NCBI RefSeq assembly: GCF_003217355.1 | Contig: NZ_QJTK01000003.1 | Coordinates: 39,528-103,527, forward strand | DNA: 64,000 nt | Reading direction: 5' to 3' | Origin: Rhodobacter viridis | GTDB lineage: Bacteria; Pseudomonadota; Alphaproteobacteria; Rhodobacterales; Rhodobacteraceae | Part shown: positions 28,003 through 36,364 of the stretch, in pieces | Layout of the letters: each line of letters starts with the position of its first letter | How positions within the stretch are numbered: position 1 is the first letter of the stretch | Notes under the pieces: generated by a model | Seen by the model: only the letters and a program-made list of their open reading frames with translations | Told to the model about the DNA's origin: nothing | Databases searched by the model: none | Made by a program: the position numbers and the translations under genes

Positions 28003-28362
28003 ATGGCGAACAAGAAGAGAGAGCTGTTCCTCAAACGCCGCCTGCGCGTCCGGAACAAACTGAAGGCGATGGCCAATGGCCGCGCCCGTCTGTCGGTGCA
28101 TCGCTCGTCGAAGAACATCAGCGTCCAGCTGATCGACGACGTCAAAGGCGTGACGATTGCTGCGGCGTCGACTCTGGAAAAAGAGTTCGGCTTGGTTGGC
28201 AAGAACAACGTCGAAGCGGCCACCAAGATCGGTGCCGCGATCGCCGAGCGTGCGAAGAAAGCCGGTGTCGAAGAGTGCTACTTCGACCGTGGCGGCTTCC
28301 TGTTCCACGGGAAGATCAAGGCTCTGGCCGACGCAGCCCGCGAAGGCGGTCTGAAGTTCTGA
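28003..28362 (+). CDS. rplR: 50S ribosomal protein L18
   Basis: L18 binds 5S rRNA with L5; 119 aa. Starts [38 protein letters not shown] and the C-terminal [25 protein letters not shown]-type end are typical. A 114-base gap with G/C hairpins (for example GGCGTGG/CCACGCC at 28441-28456) separates it from rpsE. Confidence 0.97.
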   Translation: MANKKRELFLKRRLRVRNKLKAMANGRARLSVHRSSKNISVQLIDDVKGVTIAAASTLEKEFGLVGKNNVEAATKIGAAIAERAKKAGVEECYFDRGGFLFHGKIKALADAAREGGLKF

Positions 28363-28476
28363 GCCCGGTGGGGGGCGCTTGCGCCCTCCCGATGATCCGG
28401 GGGCGGTCCCTTTGGGGCTGCCCACCTGGATTGGTACAACGGCGTGGACCCACGCCATTCACGAAAGGAATGCCTG

Positions 28477-29034
28477 ATGGCAGAACGTGAAAACCGCCGG
28501 GAGCGTCGCGCCGAGCGCGAAGAGACCCCGGAATTCGCCGATCGTCTGGTTGCGATCAACCGCGTGTCGAAAACCGTGAAGGGTGGTAAGCGCTTCGGCT
28601 TCGCTGCGCTCGTCGTGGTGGGTGACCAGCGTGGTCGCGTCGGCTTCGGCAAGGGCAAGGCCAAGGAAGTGCCGGAAGCGATCCGCAAGGCGACCGAACA
28701 GGCGAAGCGCTCGCTCGTTCGCGTGCCGCTGCGTGATGGCCGCACCCTGCACCATGACATCGAAGGCCGTCACGGCGCTGGCAAAGTGGTGATGCGGACG
28801 GCTCCGGCCGGGACCGGGATCATCGCCGGTGGTCCGATGCGCGCCGTGTTCGAGATGCTGGGCGTTCAGGACGTGGTCGCGAAGTCGATCGGGTCGCAGA
28901 ACCCCTACAACATGATCCGCGCCACCATCGACGGTCTGAAACTGGAAGCCTCGCCCCGCAACGTCGCGGCGCGCCGTGGCAAGAAAGTGGCCGACATCCT
29001 GCCGAAGACCGCCGCTGAAGCGGCCGAAGCCTGA
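28477..29034 (+). CDS. rpsE: 30S ribosomal protein S5
   Basis: S5 at the mRNA entry site; 185 aa. Arg/Glu-rich N-terminus, then [22 protein letters not shown] and [20 protein letters not shown], and [19 protein letters not shown]. The ATG at 28477 is preceded by GAAAGGA. Followed by rpmD after 12 bases. Confidence 0.98.
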   Translation: MAERENRRERRAEREETPEFADRLVAINRVSKTVKGGKRFGFAALVVVGDQRGRVGFGKGKAKEVPEAIRKATEQAKRSLVRVPLRDGRTLHHDIEGRHGAGKVVMRTAPAGTGIIAGGPMRAVFEMLGVQDVVAKSIGSQNPYNMIRATIDGLKLEASPRNVAARRGKKVADILPKTAAEAAEA

Positions 29035-29046
29035 GGAGTGTGAGAG

Positions 29047-29238
29047 ATGGCGAAGAAAACCATCGTCGTGCAACAGGTGGCCTCGGCCGCCCGTCGTCCG
29101 GCCATCCAGACCGCGACCCTCAAAGGTCTCGGCCTGAACAAGATCCGCCGCACCCGTGAGCTGGAAGACACTCCGGCCGTCCGTGGCATGGTCAACAAGA
29201 TCTCGCACCTCGTGAAGATCATCGAAGAGCGCGGCTGA
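29047..29238 (+). CDS. rpmD: 50S ribosomal protein L30
   Basis: A small L30 of 63 aa. Seen: [21 protein letters not shown] in outline and [19 protein letters not shown] at the end. GAGGAGTGTGAGAG precedes the ATG. In most bacteria rplO follows at once; here a terminator, an RraB-like gene and about 600 bases come first. Confidence 0.95.
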   Translation: MAKKTIVVQQVASAARRPAIQTATLKGLGLNKIRRTRELEDTPAVRGMVNKISHLVKIIEERG

Positions 29239-29260
29239 GCGTCCTTCGCGAAGATTGAGG

Positions 29261-29290
29261 AACGCCCCGGGTATCCCCCGGGGCGTTTTT
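29261..29290 (+). terminator. Terminator after rpmD
   Basis: An 11-bp perfect stem (AACGCCCCGGG and CCCGGGGCGTT) with a 5-base loop and TTTTT tail. It breaks the spc operon between rpmD and rplO. Confidence 0.9.
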
Positions 29291-29321
29291 CGTTTAGGAC
29301 GGTGGGGCAACCAAGGAGGCG

Positions 29322-29660
29322 ATGATGGACCTGAAGCAGCAGAAAGCCGAGACCGAACAGGTGTTTCGGGAAATCCAGTCGATGGAATCGCTGCCCGAGA
29401 AGGCCTGCATCAACTTCCAGTTCGTCACCGACGAGCCGAAGGCCGACTGGGACGGCTTTACCGAGGCCGCCGAGGCCGCGGGCTATTCGGTCGAATGGTA
29501 TGAAGCTGATGACGAGGACGACGAGGATTGCCTCGAGATCACCACGGGTCCGGTGGTGCTGACCTTCGAGACCCTCTGGGCCGAGGAAGAGAAGCTGACG
29601 CTGATGGCCGCGATCTACGGTTTCATCGCCGACGGCTGGGGGTTCTTCGAGGAGGAGTGA
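29322..29660 (+). CDS. RraB-like regulator of RNase E activity
   Basis: A 112-aa acidic protein with the layout of the RraB family: an N-terminal helix (MMDLKQQKAETEQVFREI), FQFVTDEPKADWDGFTEAA, GYSVEWYEADDEDDEDCLEI and a C-terminal region ending DGWGFFEEE. In E. coli RraB binds RNase E and lowers its activity; the same role is inferred, not shown. AAGGAGG sits 5-6 bases before the ATG. It lies right after the rpmD terminator, so either read-through or an unseen promoter expresses it. Acting on mRNA decay, it would be a fitting neighbour of ribosomal genes. Confidence 0.7.
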   Translation: MMDLKQQKAETEQVFREIQSMESLPEKACINFQFVTDEPKADWDGFTEAAEAAGYSVEWYEADDEDDEDCLEITTGPVVLTFETLWAEEEKLTLMAAIYGFIADGWGFFEEE

Positions 29661-29905
29661 TATCGACCGGCAGGTTGCAGAGCATGACGAAAAGGTCATT
29701 TAATTCGTGTTCTGGCGCTGAGGCTGTCTATATTTTGCGTTGGGGTCGGAGGCTGGCGCCATATGAGGTGGGACGCTTTCGCGAAAGGAAGAGGGCACCC
29801 ACCTGAGGCAGGTAGTTTTCTACCCGCAGCTTGTGAAGGGGTTGCGACTCGCGGTAATGTATCGCTGCGGAGCGGAGGCACACACTATAGCGAGGAGTGT
29901 GTCCC

Positions 29906-30109
29906 GTGGTCCCCGACAAGAAGCCGTCCCTCAAAGTCCTGACGTTCGACCTGATCTCTCAGGCAGAGCTATCGTTCGGTTTCTTCCGCGGAAGAGGACT
30001 CGGCGCCGTGCTTTTGGCTCTGGTCGCTCTGGTCTTTCTCACACTGCCGGAAAGCTCGATTGTAACTCTTGTGGGGGCGGCGAGGGAGTATGTGCAGGCG
30101 AGCAGGTGA
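29906..30109 (+). CDS. Possible small single-span membrane protein
   Basis: A GTG-started reading frame of 67 aa with GAGGA 9 bases upstream. The protein has a polar N-terminus (VPDKKPSLKVLTFDLISQ), then a hydrophobic stretch LGAVLLALVALVFLTLP that could cross the membrane, then a short tail. No family is recognised. It may equally be a chance frame; codon use is less GC-biased than that of neighbouring genes. Confidence 0.3.
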   Translation: MVPDKKPSLKVLTFDLISQAELSFGFFRGRGLGAVLLALVALVFLTLPESSIVTLVGAAREYVQASR

Positions 30110-30147
30110 TCTGGGGCGATCATCGGCCAAGGCGTGACAGCTAGTGC

Positions 30148-30176
30148 TTGCGGGATTTCCTCGCTCCCGCTATACG
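30148..30176 (+). promoter_or_regulatory. Promoter for rplO-secY-adk
   Basis: TTGCGG at 30148-30153 and TATACG at 30171-30176 with a 17-base spacer, 92 bases before rplO. It would restart transcription after the rpmD terminator and the inserted DNA. Confidence 0.6.
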
Positions 30177-30267
30177 CCCACGGTGGCTCTGCCACAGAAT
30201 CAACAACAAACGCCGCGTGTGCTCCGGTTTCGCTTCCGGGGGCATCTTCCGGCAAAGGAGAAGCGAC

Positions 30268-30738
30268 ATGAAACTCAATGAACTCCGCGACAACGCGGGT
30301 GCGGCCAAGAAATCCAAACGCGTTGCGCGTGGTCCGGGTTCGGGCAAGGGCAAGACCGCTGGCCGTGGTATCAAAGGTCAGAAATCGCGTTCGGGCGTCG
30401 CTCTGGGCGGCTACGAAGGCGGTCAGATGCCGCTCTATCGGCGTCTGCCGAAGCGTGGCTTCAACAAGCCGAACCGCAAGGCTTTCGCCGTCGTCAACCT
30501 CGGCCTGATCGAGAAATTCATCGGCCTCGGCAAGCTCGACGCCTCGGCGCCGATCACCGACGATATCCTCGTTGCCGCTGGTCTGACCTCGCGCAAGCGT
30601 GACGGCATCCGCGTTCTCGCCAAGGGCGAAATCACCACCAAGGTCACGCTGGTTGTGACCGGCGCCTCCGCCGCGGCCGTTGAAGCCGTCGCGAAAGCCG
30701 GTGGCACGCTGACCGTTGCTGCGGCCGCTGCCGAATAA
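30268..30738 (+). CDS. rplO: 50S ribosomal protein L15
   Basis: A late-assembly 50S protein; 156 aa. Starts [20 protein letters not shown]; the glycine-rich [20 protein letters not shown] and [19 protein letters not shown] segments are diagnostic. AAAGGAGAAG precedes the ATG. Upstream in-frame codons run through the promoter and are rejected. Confidence 0.97.
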   Translation: MKLNELRDNAGAAKKSKRVARGPGSGKGKTAGRGIKGQKSRSGVALGGYEGGQMPLYRRLPKRGFNKPNRKAFAVVNLGLIEKFIGLGKLDASAPITDDILVAAGLTSRKRDGIRVLAKGEITTKVTLVVTGASAAAVEAVAKAGGTLTVAAAAAE

Positions 30739-30787
30739 TCGGTTGTGAACGGGCCTTGGCCCGCTTACATAGGCAACAGTTTTCCAG

Positions 30788-30819
30788 GCGCCGCCGACCG
30801 GGGAACGGTCTGGCGGCGC
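30788..30819 (+). promoter_or_regulatory. Hairpin in the secY leader
   Basis: GCGCCGCC (30788-30795) pairs with GGCGGCGC (30812-30819); inside it GACCG pairs with CGGTC. The structure ends 22 bases before the chosen secY start and could tune secY relative to rplO. Confidence 0.4.
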
Positions 30820-30841
30820 TTCTCGCATGAAAGAGACGGGC

Positions 30842-32212
30842 ATGGCATCTGCTGCAGAGCAAATGGCGGCGAACCTGAGCTGGTCGGCCTTGGGCAAGGC
30901 CTCCGACCTCAGGGCGCGCATCTTCTTCACCATCGGGCTGCTGATCATCTACCGGCTCGGAACCTATATCCCGGTGCCCGGCATCGATGCTGACGCGCTG
31001 CGGAGCTTCATGGAACGCGCCTCGCAGGGGATCGGCGGCATGCTGTCGATGTTCACCGGCGGCGCGCTGGGGCGGATGGGCGTCTTTGCGCTTGGCATCA
31101 TGCCCTATATTTCGGCCTCGATCATCGTTCAGCTTCTGACTGCGCTCGTGCCCGCGCTCGAGCAGATGAAGAAGGAAGGCGAGCAGGGCCGCAAGAAGAT
31201 CAACCAGATCACCCGCTATTCGACCGTCGGTCTGGCGACGTTCCAGGCCTGGGGTCTGGCCACCAGCCTTTACAACGGCGGCATGGCGAACGAGTCGGTG
31301 CCGCATCTGTTCTTCATCTCTTCGGTGGTGGTGACGCTGGTCGGCGGTACGATGTTCCTGATGTGGCTCGGCGAGCAGATCACCGCGCGCGGTATCGGCA
31401 ACGGTGTCTCGCTGATCATCTTCGTCGGCATCGTCGCGAACATCCCGCACGCCGCGGCGACCTTCTTCGCGCAGGGCCGGGCGGCCGGGAACACCTCGAT
31501 CCCGATCACGATCGGCGTGTTGGTGATGGTGATCGCCGTCATCGCCTTCGTCGTCTTCATGGAACGGGCGCTGCGCAAGATCCACATCCAGTATCCCCGC
31601 CGTCAGGTGGGCATGAAGATCTATGACGGCAGCTCCTCGCACCTGCCGATCAAGGTCAACCCGGCGGGCGTCATCCCGGCGATCTTCGCCTCGTCGCTGC
31701 TGCTTCTGCCCACCACGATCTCGACCTTCTCGGGCGACAACACCGGCCCGATCATGTCGACGATCCTCGCCTATTTCGGCCCCGGTCAGCCGCTCTATCT
31801 GGCGTTCTATGCGGGCATGATCGTGTTCTTCGCCTATTTCTACACGGCGAACGTCACCTTCAAATCCGACGAAGTGGCCGAGAACCTGAAGAATCAGGGC
31901 GGCTTCATTCCCGGCATCCGTCCGGGCAAGAAGACCGAAGACTACCTCGACTATGTCGTGGCCCGCATTCTGGTGATCGGCTCCGCCTATCTGGCGCTGG
32001 TTTGCCTGCTGCCCACGATCCTGCAAACGGAACTGCATGTTCCGTTCTACTTCGGCGGCACCTCTGTGCTGATCGTGGTCTCGGTGACGATGGACACGAT
32101 CAACCAGATTCAGTCGCATCTTCTGGCGCATCAATATGAGGGGCTCATCGAGCGGTCTCAGCTGCGCGGCAAACGCAAATCGGCCACGAAGAAGGCGCCC
32201 ACCCGGCGCTGA
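30842..32212 (+). CDS. secY: Preprotein translocase subunit SecY
   Basis: The channel subunit of the Sec translocon, an inner-membrane protein; 456 aa from this ATG ([18 protein letters not shown]). Ten membrane segments are recognisable, beginning [23 protein letters not shown]; the plug region ([22 protein letters not shown]) and a C-terminal cytosolic tail are present. An in-frame ATG at 30827 adds five residues; neither start has a strong ribosome binding site. Followed by adk after 11 bases. Confidence 0.96.
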   Translation: MASAAEQMAANLSWSALGKASDLRARIFFTIGLLIIYRLGTYIPVPGIDADALRSFMERASQGIGGMLSMFTGGALGRMGVFALGIMPYISASIIVQLLTALVPALEQMKKEGEQGRKKINQITRYSTVGLATFQAWGLATSLYNGGMANESVPHLFFISSVVVTLVGGTMFLMWLGEQITARGIGNGVSLIIFVGIVANIPHAAATFFAQGRAAGNTSIPITIGVLVMVIAVIAFVVFMERALRKIHIQYPRRQVGMKIYDGSSSHLPIKVNPAGVIPAIFASSLLLLPTTISTFSGDNTGPIMSTILAYFGPGQPLYLAFYAGMIVFFAYFYTANVTFKSDEVAENLKNQGGFIPGIRPGKKTEDYLDYVVARILVIGSAYLALVCLLPTILQTELHVPFYFGGTSVLIVVSVTMDTINQIQSHLLAHQYEGLIERSQLRGKRKSATKKAPTRR

Positions 32213-32223
32213 GGGAGGAAAGC

Positions 32224-32877
32224 ATGGCCAATATCATCCTGCTGGGGCCGCCCGGCGCAGGCAAGGGCACCCAGGCCCGCAAGCTCGTTGACGAACGGGG
32301 CATGGTGCAGCTGTCGACCGGCGACATGCTGCGCGAGGCCAAGACCTCGGGCACCGAAATGGGCAAGAAGGTCGCCGAAGTGATGGACCGCGGCGAACTC
32401 GTCACCGACGAGATCGTCATCGGCCTGATCGAGGAAAAGCTCTCGTCCGGTCAGGGCAACGGCTTCATCTTCGACGGCTTCCCGCGCACGCTGCCGCAGG
32501 CGGATGCGCTCGGGCGGCTCTTGGCGAAGATCGGCCAGAAGCTCGACGCCGTGATCGAGATGCGCGTGGATGACGAGGTGCTGGTGCACCGGATCTCGGG
32601 GCGCTTCACCTGCGGCAAGTGCGGCGAAGTCTATCACGACGCCACGAAGCCCACGAAAGTGGCGGGCACCTGCGATGTCTGCGGCTCGACCGACCTGCGT
32701 CGGCGCGCCGATGACAACGAGGAAAGCCTGCGCACCCGGCTGATGGAGTATTACAAGAAGACCTCGCCGCTGATCGGCTACTACTATCACGCGGGCGATC
32801 TGTTCGGTGTCGATGGTCTGGCCGAAATCGACGACGTGGCGGCCTCGGTCGCGGCCATCCTCGATCAGCAAGTCTGA
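32224..32877 (+). CDS. adk: Adenylate kinase, zinc-lid type
   Basis: Catalyses ATP + AMP to 2 ADP in the cytoplasm; 217 aa, the long-lid form. P-loop GPPGAGKGT at residues 8-16, [10 protein letters not shown] for AMP binding, and a lid with four cysteines in CGKCGEVY...CDVCG, which normally bind zinc. GAGGGAGGAAAGC precedes the ATG. Its location after secY is conserved in many bacteria. Confidence 0.97.
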   Translation: MANIILLGPPGAGKGTQARKLVDERGMVQLSTGDMLREAKTSGTEMGKKVAEVMDRGELVTDEIVIGLIEEKLSSGQGNGFIFDGFPRTLPQADALGRLLAKIGQKLDAVIEMRVDDEVLVHRISGRFTCGKCGEVYHDATKPTKVAGTCDVCGSTDLRRRADDNEESLRTRLMEYYKKTSPLIGYYYHAGDLFGVDGLAEIDDVAASVAAILDQQV

Positions 32878-32890
32878 GGCGTGTTACCGC

Positions 32891-32919
32891 TTGACCTGCG
32901 CCAAAATAGCCTCTAGGTC
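32891..32919 (+). promoter_or_regulatory. Promoter for rpsM-rpsK-rpoA-rplQ
   Basis: TTGACC at 32891-32896 and TAGGTC at 32914-32919, spacer 17, placed 14 bases after the adk stop. The -10 resembles those proposed for the S10 and rpmC units. Confidence 0.6.
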
Positions 32920-32939
32920 GCGGTGTCTCGCATGAGAAT

Positions 32940-33004
32940 CGCCCGAATCTCCGGAATGCCGGAGGTTCGGGCGTTAAGCCGTCCGGAGAGGTGATTTTCC
33001 GGAC
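32940..33004 (+). promoter_or_regulatory. Two-hairpin leader upstream of rpsM
   Basis: A 15-bp stem with a single G-T pair and AATG loop (32940-32954 with 32959-32973) is followed by a 7-bp stem GTCCGGA/TCCGGAC (32981-32987 with 32998-33004). There is no strong T run. In E. coli S4 represses this operon through a leader; rpsD is not in this operon here, so the ligand, if any, is open. Confidence 0.5.
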
Positions 33005-33058
33005 AAGTTGTGAAAAAAGGTTCTGGCACCACGGAACCGCAACGAAAGGAAGCACGCT

Positions 33059-33427
33059 TTGGCACGTATTGCTGGCGTCAACATTCCGACCGGGAAACGC
33101 GTCCCGATCGCTCTTCAATACATCCACGGCATCGGCCCGATGTTTGCCAAGCAAATCGTCGAAGCCGTCGGCATCGCCGAAGCGCGTCGGGTGAACGAAC
33201 TGACCGACGCCGAAGTGCTCGCCATCCGCGAATACATCGACGCGCATTTCACCGTCGAAGGTGACCTGCGCCGCGAAGTCTCGATGAACATCAAGCGTCT
33301 GATGGACCTTGGTTGCTACCGTGGCCTGCGTCACCGCAAGAACCTGCCGGTTCGCGGTCAGCGCACCCACACCAACGCCCGTACCCGCAAGGGCCCGGCG
33401 AAACCGATCGCCGGCAAGAAGAAGTAA
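33059..33427 (+). CDS. rpsM: 30S ribosomal protein S13
   Basis: S13 of the 30S head contacts P-site tRNA and the 50S; 122 aa. It starts at TTG, unusual for a ribosomal gene: the family start [15 protein letters not shown] begins exactly there, AAAGGA lies 8 bases upstream, and no ATG fits. [14 protein letters not shown] (helix-hairpin-helix) and [20 protein letters not shown]-type end are conserved. First gene of the alpha operon behind a structured leader. Confidence 0.96.
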   Translation: MARIAGVNIPTGKRVPIALQYIHGIGPMFAKQIVEAVGIAEARRVNELTDAEVLAIREYIDAHFTVEGDLRREVSMNIKRLMDLGCYRGLRHRKNLPVRGQRTHTNARTRKGPAKPIAGKKK

Positions 33428-33441
33428 GGGGAGGGTAGCAC

Positions 33442-33831
33442 ATGGCTCGTGACAAGACTCGCGTCAAACGCAAGGAACGCAAGAACATCGCCGCTGGTGT
33501 GGTGCATGTGAACTCGTCGTTCAACAACACCAAGATCCTGATCTCGGACGTGCAAGGCAACGCCATCTCGTGGTCGTCGTCGGGCACCATGGGCTTCAAG
33601 GGCTCGCGCAAATCGACCCCCTATGCCGCGCAGATGGCCGCCGAAGACGCTGCCCGCAAGGCGCAGGAACACGGCCTGAAAACCGTGGACGTCGAAGTGC
33701 AGGGCCCGGGTTCGGGCCGTGAGTCGGCGCTGCGCGCGCTGGCTGCGGTTGGCCTCAACATCACCTCGATCCGGGATGTGACGCCGATCGCCCACAACGG
33801 CTGCCGTCCGCCCAAGCGCCGCCGCGTCTAA
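33442..33831 (+). CDS. rpsK: 30S ribosomal protein S11
   Basis: S11 of the 30S platform; 129 aa. [40 protein letters not shown] and the C-terminal THNG-like [13 protein letters not shown] are typical. GGGAGG precedes the ATG. A 118-base gap to rpoA holds the rpoA ribosome binding site. Confidence 0.98.
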   Translation: MARDKTRVKRKERKNIAAGVVHVNSSFNNTKILISDVQGNAISWSSSGTMGFKGSRKSTPYAAQMAAEDAARKAQEHGLKTVDVEVQGPGSGRESALRALAAVGLNITSIRDVTPIAHNGCRPPKRRRV

Positions 33832-33949
33832 TCAACTGTGTTAAGCCGGGCCGTGCGGGGTGTCCTCGCGCGGCCCGGTCAGTTTCGTTTTTTCCTCGGG
33901 CGTTCCGGGCAAGGGACATGGGTCCGGAACAAGAATGGAGGCAGAGCGC

Positions 33950-34966
33950 ATGATCCACAAGAATTGGGCCGAGTTGATCAAGCCGACGCAGCTTGAAATC
34001 AAGGCGGGCAACGATCCGCAACGGCAAGCCACCGTCATCGCGGAACCGCTGGAGCGCGGCTTCGGTCTGACGCTGGGCAACGCGCTGCGCCGCGTGCTGA
34101 TGAGTTCGCTTCAGGGCGCGGCCATCACCTCGGTGCAGATCGACAACGTGCTGCACGAGTTCTCCTCGGTCGCGGGCGTGCGTGAAGACGTCACCGACAT
34201 CATCCTGAACCTCAAGGGCATCTCGCTCAAGATGGACGTCGAAGGGCCGAAACGCCTCTCGATCTCGGCCAAGGGTCCGCGCGTCGTGACCGGCGCCGAC
34301 ATCTCTGAATCGATGGGCATCGAGGTTCTGAACAAGGACCACGTGATCTGCCACCTCGACGATGGCGCCGACGTGTTCATGGAACTGACCGTGAATACCG
34401 GCAAAGGCTACGTGGCCGCCGACAAGAACCGTCCGGAAGATGCGCCGATCGGGCTTATCCCGATCGATGCGATCTATTCGCCGGTGAAGAAGGTCGCCTA
34501 TGACGTGCAACCGACCCGCGAAGGTCAGGTGCTCGACTATGACAAGCTGACGATGAAGATCGAAACCGATGGCTCGCTGACGCCGGAAGACGCGGTGGCC
34601 TATGCTGCGCGCATCCTGCAAGACCAGCTGTCGATCTTCGTGAACTTCGAAGAGCCGGAATCGGCCTCGAAAGCCGATGCCGACGACGGGCTCGAGTTCA
34701 ACCCGCTTCTGCTGAAGAAAGTGGACGAGCTGGAACTGTCGGTCCGTTCGGCGAACTGCCTCAAGAACGACAACATCGTCTATATCGGCGATCTCATCCA
34801 GAAGACCGAAGCCGAGATGCTCCGCACCCCGAACTTCGGCCGCAAGTCGCTCAACGAGATCAAGGAAGTGCTCTCCTCGATGGGGCTGCACCTCGGCATG
34901 GAAGTCGAGGATTGGCCGCCGGAGAACATCGAAGATCTCGCGAAGCGCTTCGAAGACCAGTTCTGA
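33950..34966 (+). CDS. rpoA: DNA-directed RNA polymerase subunit alpha
   Basis: The alpha subunit, 338 aa. The N-terminal dimerisation domain includes [21 protein letters not shown]; the C-terminal domain that binds activators and UP elements shows LDLPELSVRS-like [19 protein letters not shown] and [21 protein letters not shown] in outline. The ATG at 33950 ([12 protein letters not shown]) has GGAGG 8 bases upstream, which decides against earlier in-frame ATGs. Confidence 0.98.
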   Translation: MIHKNWAELIKPTQLEIKAGNDPQRQATVIAEPLERGFGLTLGNALRRVLMSSLQGAAITSVQIDNVLHEFSSVAGVREDVTDIILNLKGISLKMDVEGPKRLSISAKGPRVVTGADISESMGIEVLNKDHVICHLDDGADVFMELTVNTGKGYVAADKNRPEDAPIGLIPIDAIYSPVKKVAYDVQPTREGQVLDYDKLTMKIETDGSLTPEDAVAYAARILQDQLSIFVNFEEPESASKADADDGLEFNPLLLKKVDELELSVRSANCLKNDNIVYIGDLIQKTEAEMLRTPNFGRKSLNEIKEVLSSMGLHLGMEVEDWPPENIEDLAKRFEDQF

Positions 34967-35094
34967 TCTTTCGGGGGGCGGTAACGCCCCCCGGCAAATG
35001 CCGGGAAGACCGGGAACCCTGGGCAATGATGCCCCAACGAAGCCCCCCGCACGCACGGGGCGCAACACAAAGCACAACGCAATAGGAGACCATC

Positions 35095-35514
35095 ATGCGT
35101 CACGCTCGCGGCTACCGCCGTCTGAACCGCACCCACGAACACCGCAAGGCGCTGTTCGCCAACATGTGCGGCTCGCTCATCGAGCACGAACAAATCAAAA
35201 CCACCCTGCCGAAAGCCAAGGAACTGCGTCCGATCATCGAAAAGCTGATCACGCTGGCCAAGCGCGGCGACCTGCACGCGCGCCGTCAAGCGGCCGCGAT
35301 GCTGAAGCAGGACAAGGACGTGGCCAAGCTCTTCGAAGTGCTCGGGCCGCGTTACAAGGACCGCAACGGTGGCTACACCCGCGTTCTGAAAGCCGGCTTC
35401 CGCTATGGCGACATGGCCCCGATGGCCTTCATCGAATTCGTCGAGCGTGATGTCTCGGCGAAGGGCGCGGCTGACAAGGCCCGTGAAGCGGCTTTCGAAG
35501 CTGCCGACGAATAA
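35095..35514 (+). CDS. rplQ: 50S ribosomal protein L17
   Basis: L17 at the tunnel exit; 139 aa. Starts [20 protein letters not shown]; conserved [26 protein letters not shown] in outline and [28 protein letters not shown] precedes the ATG. Last gene of the alpha operon, followed by a terminator. Confidence 0.97.
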   Translation: MRHARGYRRLNRTHEHRKALFANMCGSLIEHEQIKTTLPKAKELRPIIEKLITLAKRGDLHARRQAAAMLKQDKDVAKLFEVLGPRYKDRNGGYTRVLKAGFRYGDMAPMAFIEFVERDVSAKGAADKAREAAFEAADE

Positions 35515-35534
35515 GGCATCCACAAGTAAAAGGG

Positions 35535-35566
35535 AAAACCCGCCCCTTGAGGCGGGTTTTCTTTTT
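35535..35566 (+). terminator. Terminator of the alpha operon
   Basis: A 10-bp perfect stem (AAAACCCGCC and GGCGGGTTTT), 6-base loop, then CTTTTTC. It closes the ribosomal cluster. Confidence 0.93.
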
Positions 35567-35695
35567 CGCGTGGCCTGCAATGCAGGGTTGAAATTGTATC
35601 GAAACGCTTCAGAAATGCGGCGGAAACGCGCCAAAAGCAACCAAACAACAGCAATTGGCAGTTGATCTTTTGCCGCTTCACTTGTCTAAAAAGAC

Positions 35696-36307
35696 ATGTC
35701 CATTCACGTCGAAATCAACAAATGCCTGCGGGAAATCGGTCGTGTTGCGACGGATGGCTATTTCATTGGTCTGCACATCCGTTTTGCCGCGCCGATCATG
35801 CAGTTTCAGACCTATCCCGACGCCTGGACGGACCATTACACCCGACAAGCCTATGCGCTGCGCGATCCGACGATCGCCTGGGGCTTCTCGCAAGAGGGGG
35901 CATCCCGGTGGAGCGAGTTCGGCCTGCCTGACCCGTTCAACATCCTCGGCGAGGCGCGGAAATTCGGGCTGAATTACGGGGTGACGGTGTCCTGCGGACC
36001 GGTCACCTCGCGCACTATCGCGTCTTTCACGCTGCGGAACCGCGAGTTCCGCGATGACGAGATCGAGTTGATCGCGCAGCAGATCCGGCGTCTGCATGAG
36101 CTGTCGCAGCCGCCGGAAGCCCTGACCAAGGCGCAGATCGAGGCGCTGCGCTGTGTCGCGGCCGGGGATCGCCATGCGGCGGCGGCGGCGAAGCTGGGCA
36201 TCACGCAATCGGCCTTCAAGGCGCGGCTTCTGTCGGCGCGCGAACGTCTGATGGCGCGCACCACCGCCGAGGCGATCCAGCGCGCCAAGGAATACCGGAT
36301 GCTGTAA
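35696..36307 (+). CDS. LuxR-family autoinducer-binding regulator, orphan
   Basis: A 203-aa transcription factor with an N-terminal autoinducer-binding domain and a C-terminal GerE-type HTH (about residues 143-200, LTKAQIEALRCVAAGDRHAA). W44, Y48, D57, P58 and W72 have the same spacing as the acyl-homoserine-lactone-contacting residues W57, Y61, D70, W85 of TraR. No luxI synthase lies next to it in this window, so it is a solo here. TGTCT-AAAA-AGACA (35684-35697) overlaps the start codon and could be an operator; no clear ribosome binding site is visible, so a leaderless message is possible. Confidence 0.85.
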   Translation: MSIHVEINKCLREIGRVATDGYFIGLHIRFAAPIMQFQTYPDAWTDHYTRQAYALRDPTIAWGFSQEGASRWSEFGLPDPFNILGEARKFGLNYGVTVSCGPVTSRTIASFTLRNREFRDDEIELIAQQIRRLHELSQPPEALTKAQIEALRCVAAGDRHAAAAAKLGITQSAFKARLLSARERLMARTTAEAIQRAKEYRML

Positions 36308-36364
36308 GCTTTTCCGATCTTTCGCCCTTTCGCGGCGAAGGCGGGATGGTATTCTGGCACGGTC

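Larger units (their letters stand above)
29661..30267 (+). other. 607-bp structured, lower-GC gap between rraB-like gene and rplO
   Basis: This stretch interrupts the spc operon and is poorer in GC than its neighbours. It holds a nested structure: AGGTGGG at 29766-29772 pairs with CCCACCT at 29798-29804 and encloses the 12-bp palindrome CTTTCGCGAAAG (29776-29787). A GGTAG-TTTT-CTACC hairpin follows at 29811-29824. A possible small membrane ORF starts at 29906 and a good promoter lies at 30148. I recognise no known RNA family; the structure could be an unannotated small RNA or the remains of an insertion. Confidence 0.5.

Noticed and set aside
29760-29830. Structured gap as tmRNA, 6S RNA, SRP RNA or RNase P RNA
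   Set aside because: None of the conserved core motifs of these RNAs can be seen; only simple stems support an RNA.
35696-36307. Naming the LuxR regulator gtaR
   Set aside because: GtaR of Rhodobacter capsulatus is linked to the synthase gene gtaI; rarA follows here and no luxI homologue is present.
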